From DASPXY01 sp038227745 (GTDB lineage: Bacteria > Planctomycetota > Planctomycetia > Gemmatales > Gemmataceae), in assembly GCA_038227745.1 (NCBI GenBank), contig JBBRPS010000472.1, forward strand, positions 1-8,213: a stretch of DNA of 8,213 bases. Reading direction: 5' to 3'. The notes under the pieces were generated by a model. The model made no database searches and was not told the origin of the DNA. It saw only the letters and a program-made list of their open reading frames with translations. The translations under genes were made by a program, and so were the position numbers. Of the stretch, positions 6,953-8,213 are shown in pieces (within the stretch, counting starts at the first letter, position 1; the number at the start of each line of letters is the position of its first letter).

Positions 6953-8038
6953 TCAACCGTTGCGCTGGGCGAAGTCGTGCAGGAACGACGCCAGGGCGTC
7001 ACAGGCCTCCTGGGGGACGGCGTTGTAGAGCGAGGCGCGGACGCCGCCGACCGAGCGGTGGCCGGCCAGGCCGACCATGCCCGCTTTCAGCGCCGCGGCA
7101 ACGAACTGCTTCTCCAGCGCCTCGCTCGGCAGCCGGAAGGTGACGTTCATCAGCGAGCGCGACTCCGGCGCCGCGTGGCCGCGGTAGAAGCCGCCGCTCT
7201 GGTCGATCGCCCCGTAGACGGTGCCCGCCTTGTGGGCGTTGCGCTGCGCCATCGCCGGCAGGCCGCCGCCGCCCTCGATCCACTGCAGCACCAGGTTGAG
7301 GGTGTAGACGCCGAAGGTCGGCGGCGTGTTGTAGAGCGAGTTGTTCTTGACGTGCGTGGCGTAGCGCAGCATCGTCGGCACGTTCTTGTTCGCCTTCGCC
7401 AGCCACGACTCGCGGAGCACCACGGCCGTCACGCCGGCCGGCCCGAGGTTCTTCTGCGCCCCGGCGTAGATCAGGGCGAACTTGCCGGCGTCGAAGGGCC
7501 GCGAGAGGATGTCGCTGCTCATGTCGGCGACGAGGGGGCGGTCGCCGACGTCGGGGAAGACGTGCCACTGCACGCCCTGGATGGTCTCGTTCGACGTCAG
7601 GTGGACGTAGGCGGGGGCCGGGCTGAGGTCGATTTCCTCGGGGCGCGGCACGCGGCGGTAGCCGTCGCCCTTGGTGGTGGCGGCGACGCGCGGCTTGCCA
7701 AGGGCGGCGGCCTCCTCATAGGCCTTGTCGGCCCAGGCGCCGGTCATGAGGTAGTCGGCGGTGGCGCCGAGCGGCAAGAAGTTCATCGGCAGCATGGCGA
7801 ACTGCGTCGAGGCGCCGCCCTGGACGAAGACGACGCGGTAACCGTCACCGACCCCGAGCAGGCGCTTGAACGTGGCCTCCGCCCCCGCGTTGAGCGCCTC
7901 GAAGTCCTCGGAGCGGTGGCTCATCTCCATGATGGACATGCCGCGGCCGTGGTAGTCGCGCAGCTCGGCCTGGACCTGTTCGAGGACTGCGGGCGGCAGC
8001 ATGGCCGGGCCGGCGGTGAAATTGTAGACCTTGCTCAT
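6953..8038 (-). CDS. serC: Phosphoserine aminotransferase
   Basis: 361 residues, the usual full length (E. coli SerC is 362). It is a cytosolic PLP enzyme that transfers the amino group of glutamate to 3-phosphohydroxypyruvate, the second step of serine synthesis; in some bacteria it also serves pyridoxal phosphate synthesis. Visible marks are NFTAGPAMLP at the N-terminus, MSIMEMSHRS with phosphate-binding H41-R42, FVQGGASTQFAMLPMN (71-86), W102 stacking on PLP, T152, D172 in VADMSSD, Schiff-base lysine K196 in YAGAQKNLGPAG, N237-T238 in YNTPP, and the C-terminal GHRSVGGVRASLYNA (326-340). All key residues are present. The ATG at 8038 is preceded by a modest AGGGA about nine bases upstream. 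No serA or serB is adjacent. The long plus-strand frame across it is a shadow. Confidence 0.97.
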   Translation of the reverse strand: MSKVYNFTAGPAMLPPAVLEQVQAELRDYHGRGMSIMEMSHRSEDFEALNAGAEATFKRLLGVGDGYRVVFVQGGASTQFAMLPMNFLPLGATADYLMTGAWADKAYEEAAALGKPRVAATTKGDGYRRVPRPEEIDLSPAPAYVHLTSNETIQGVQWHVFPDVGDRPLVADMSSDILSRPFDAGKFALIYAGAQKNLGPAGVTAVVLRESWLAKANKNVPTMLRYATHVKNNSLYNTPPTFGVYTLNLVLQWIEGGGGLPAMAQRNAHKAGTVYGAIDQSGGFYRGHAAPESRSLMNVTFRLPSEALEKQFVAAALKAGMVGLAGHRSVGGVRASLYNAVPQEACDALASFLHDFAQRNG

Positions 8039-8110
8039 CGCTTATCATCCCTGGATTTCGGAGGGCGTCGAGCACACAGGACAGTTTAGGGAGCGGCCAC
8101 CCGGGCGGAT

Positions 8111-8169
8111 CGTGGCCGACTCGCTCCGCGAGTCGGGGAACGCCCGACGCGCGGAGCGAGTCGGCCACG
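8111..8169. repeat. Inverted pair of REP-like palindromic units forming a 59-base hairpin
   Basis: Bases 8111-8130 are an exact reverse complement of 8150-8169 (20 pairs). After one A/G mismatch (8131/8149), GTCGGG (8132-8137) pairs with CCCGAC (8143-8148) around a five-base loop. Each half is a copy of one unit (CGTGGCCGACTCGCTCCGCG then NGTCGGG) in opposite orientation. The left copy can also fold alone: CCGACTCG (8116-8123) with CGAGTCGG (8129-8136) around CTCCG. This is the layout of a REP/BIME element. It lies about 70 bases upstream of serC, with no T-run on either side, so a plain terminator is less likely. Confidence 0.7.
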
Positions 8170-8213
8170 CTCTCTCCTCCCTCGCCCCGAGCTGCACGAG
8201 GTCCGCGAGCTGC

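Noticed and set aside
6977..8089. 370-residue plus-strand frame
   Set aside because: Antisense to serC, which has all catalytic residues.
8171..8213. Possible end of another coding region at the right edge
   Set aside because: Only 43 bases; short open readings exist on both strands but nothing can be identified.

Overview
The window is GC-rich bacterial DNA with planctomycete character, most like a Gemmata-type relative. That assignment rests on three genes. One is a large exported propeller/HEAT/cytochrome c fusion of the Pirellula/Verrucomicrobium type. One is a Hanks-type kinase with a transmembrane anchor and an extracytoplasmic tail. One is a small exported protein of unknown function. 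The lineage is inferred from protein families recognised by eye; no search was run.

Layout, left to right. A serine/threonine kinase gene on the minus strand runs off the left edge (1-1431). Upstream of it are a sigma70-like promoter (1472-1499) and a strong terminator-like hairpin (1505-1549). Next comes a minus-strand gene for a 118-residue secreted beta-rich protein (1576-1932). A 194-bp divergent spacer separates it from the plus-strand gene for a 1029-residue exported dehydrogenase-like/HEAT/cytochrome c protein (2127-5216). A 431-bp gap follows; it holds a hairpin and a doubtful GTG-started reading frame with a signal-peptide-like N-terminus. A thiamine-diphosphate enzyme on the plus strand (5648-6928) converges on serC on the minus strand (6953-8038). 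Upstream of serC is a near-perfect long palindrome (8111-8169) built from two inverted copies of one REP-like unit.

The genes do not form an obvious operon or single pathway. The kinase is signalling, the large fusion is probably periplasmic redox chemistry, the ThDP enzyme belongs to pyruvate or 2-oxoacid metabolism, and SerC makes phosphoserine. The most unusual observation is that the ThDP enzyme keeps both catalytic domains but lacks the central domain normal for its closest family, apparently through a clean in-frame loss. The second is the inverted REP-like pair upstream of serC. I found no multi-gene defence, mobile or biosynthetic system, no CRISPR array, no tRNA or rRNA and no insertion sequence.
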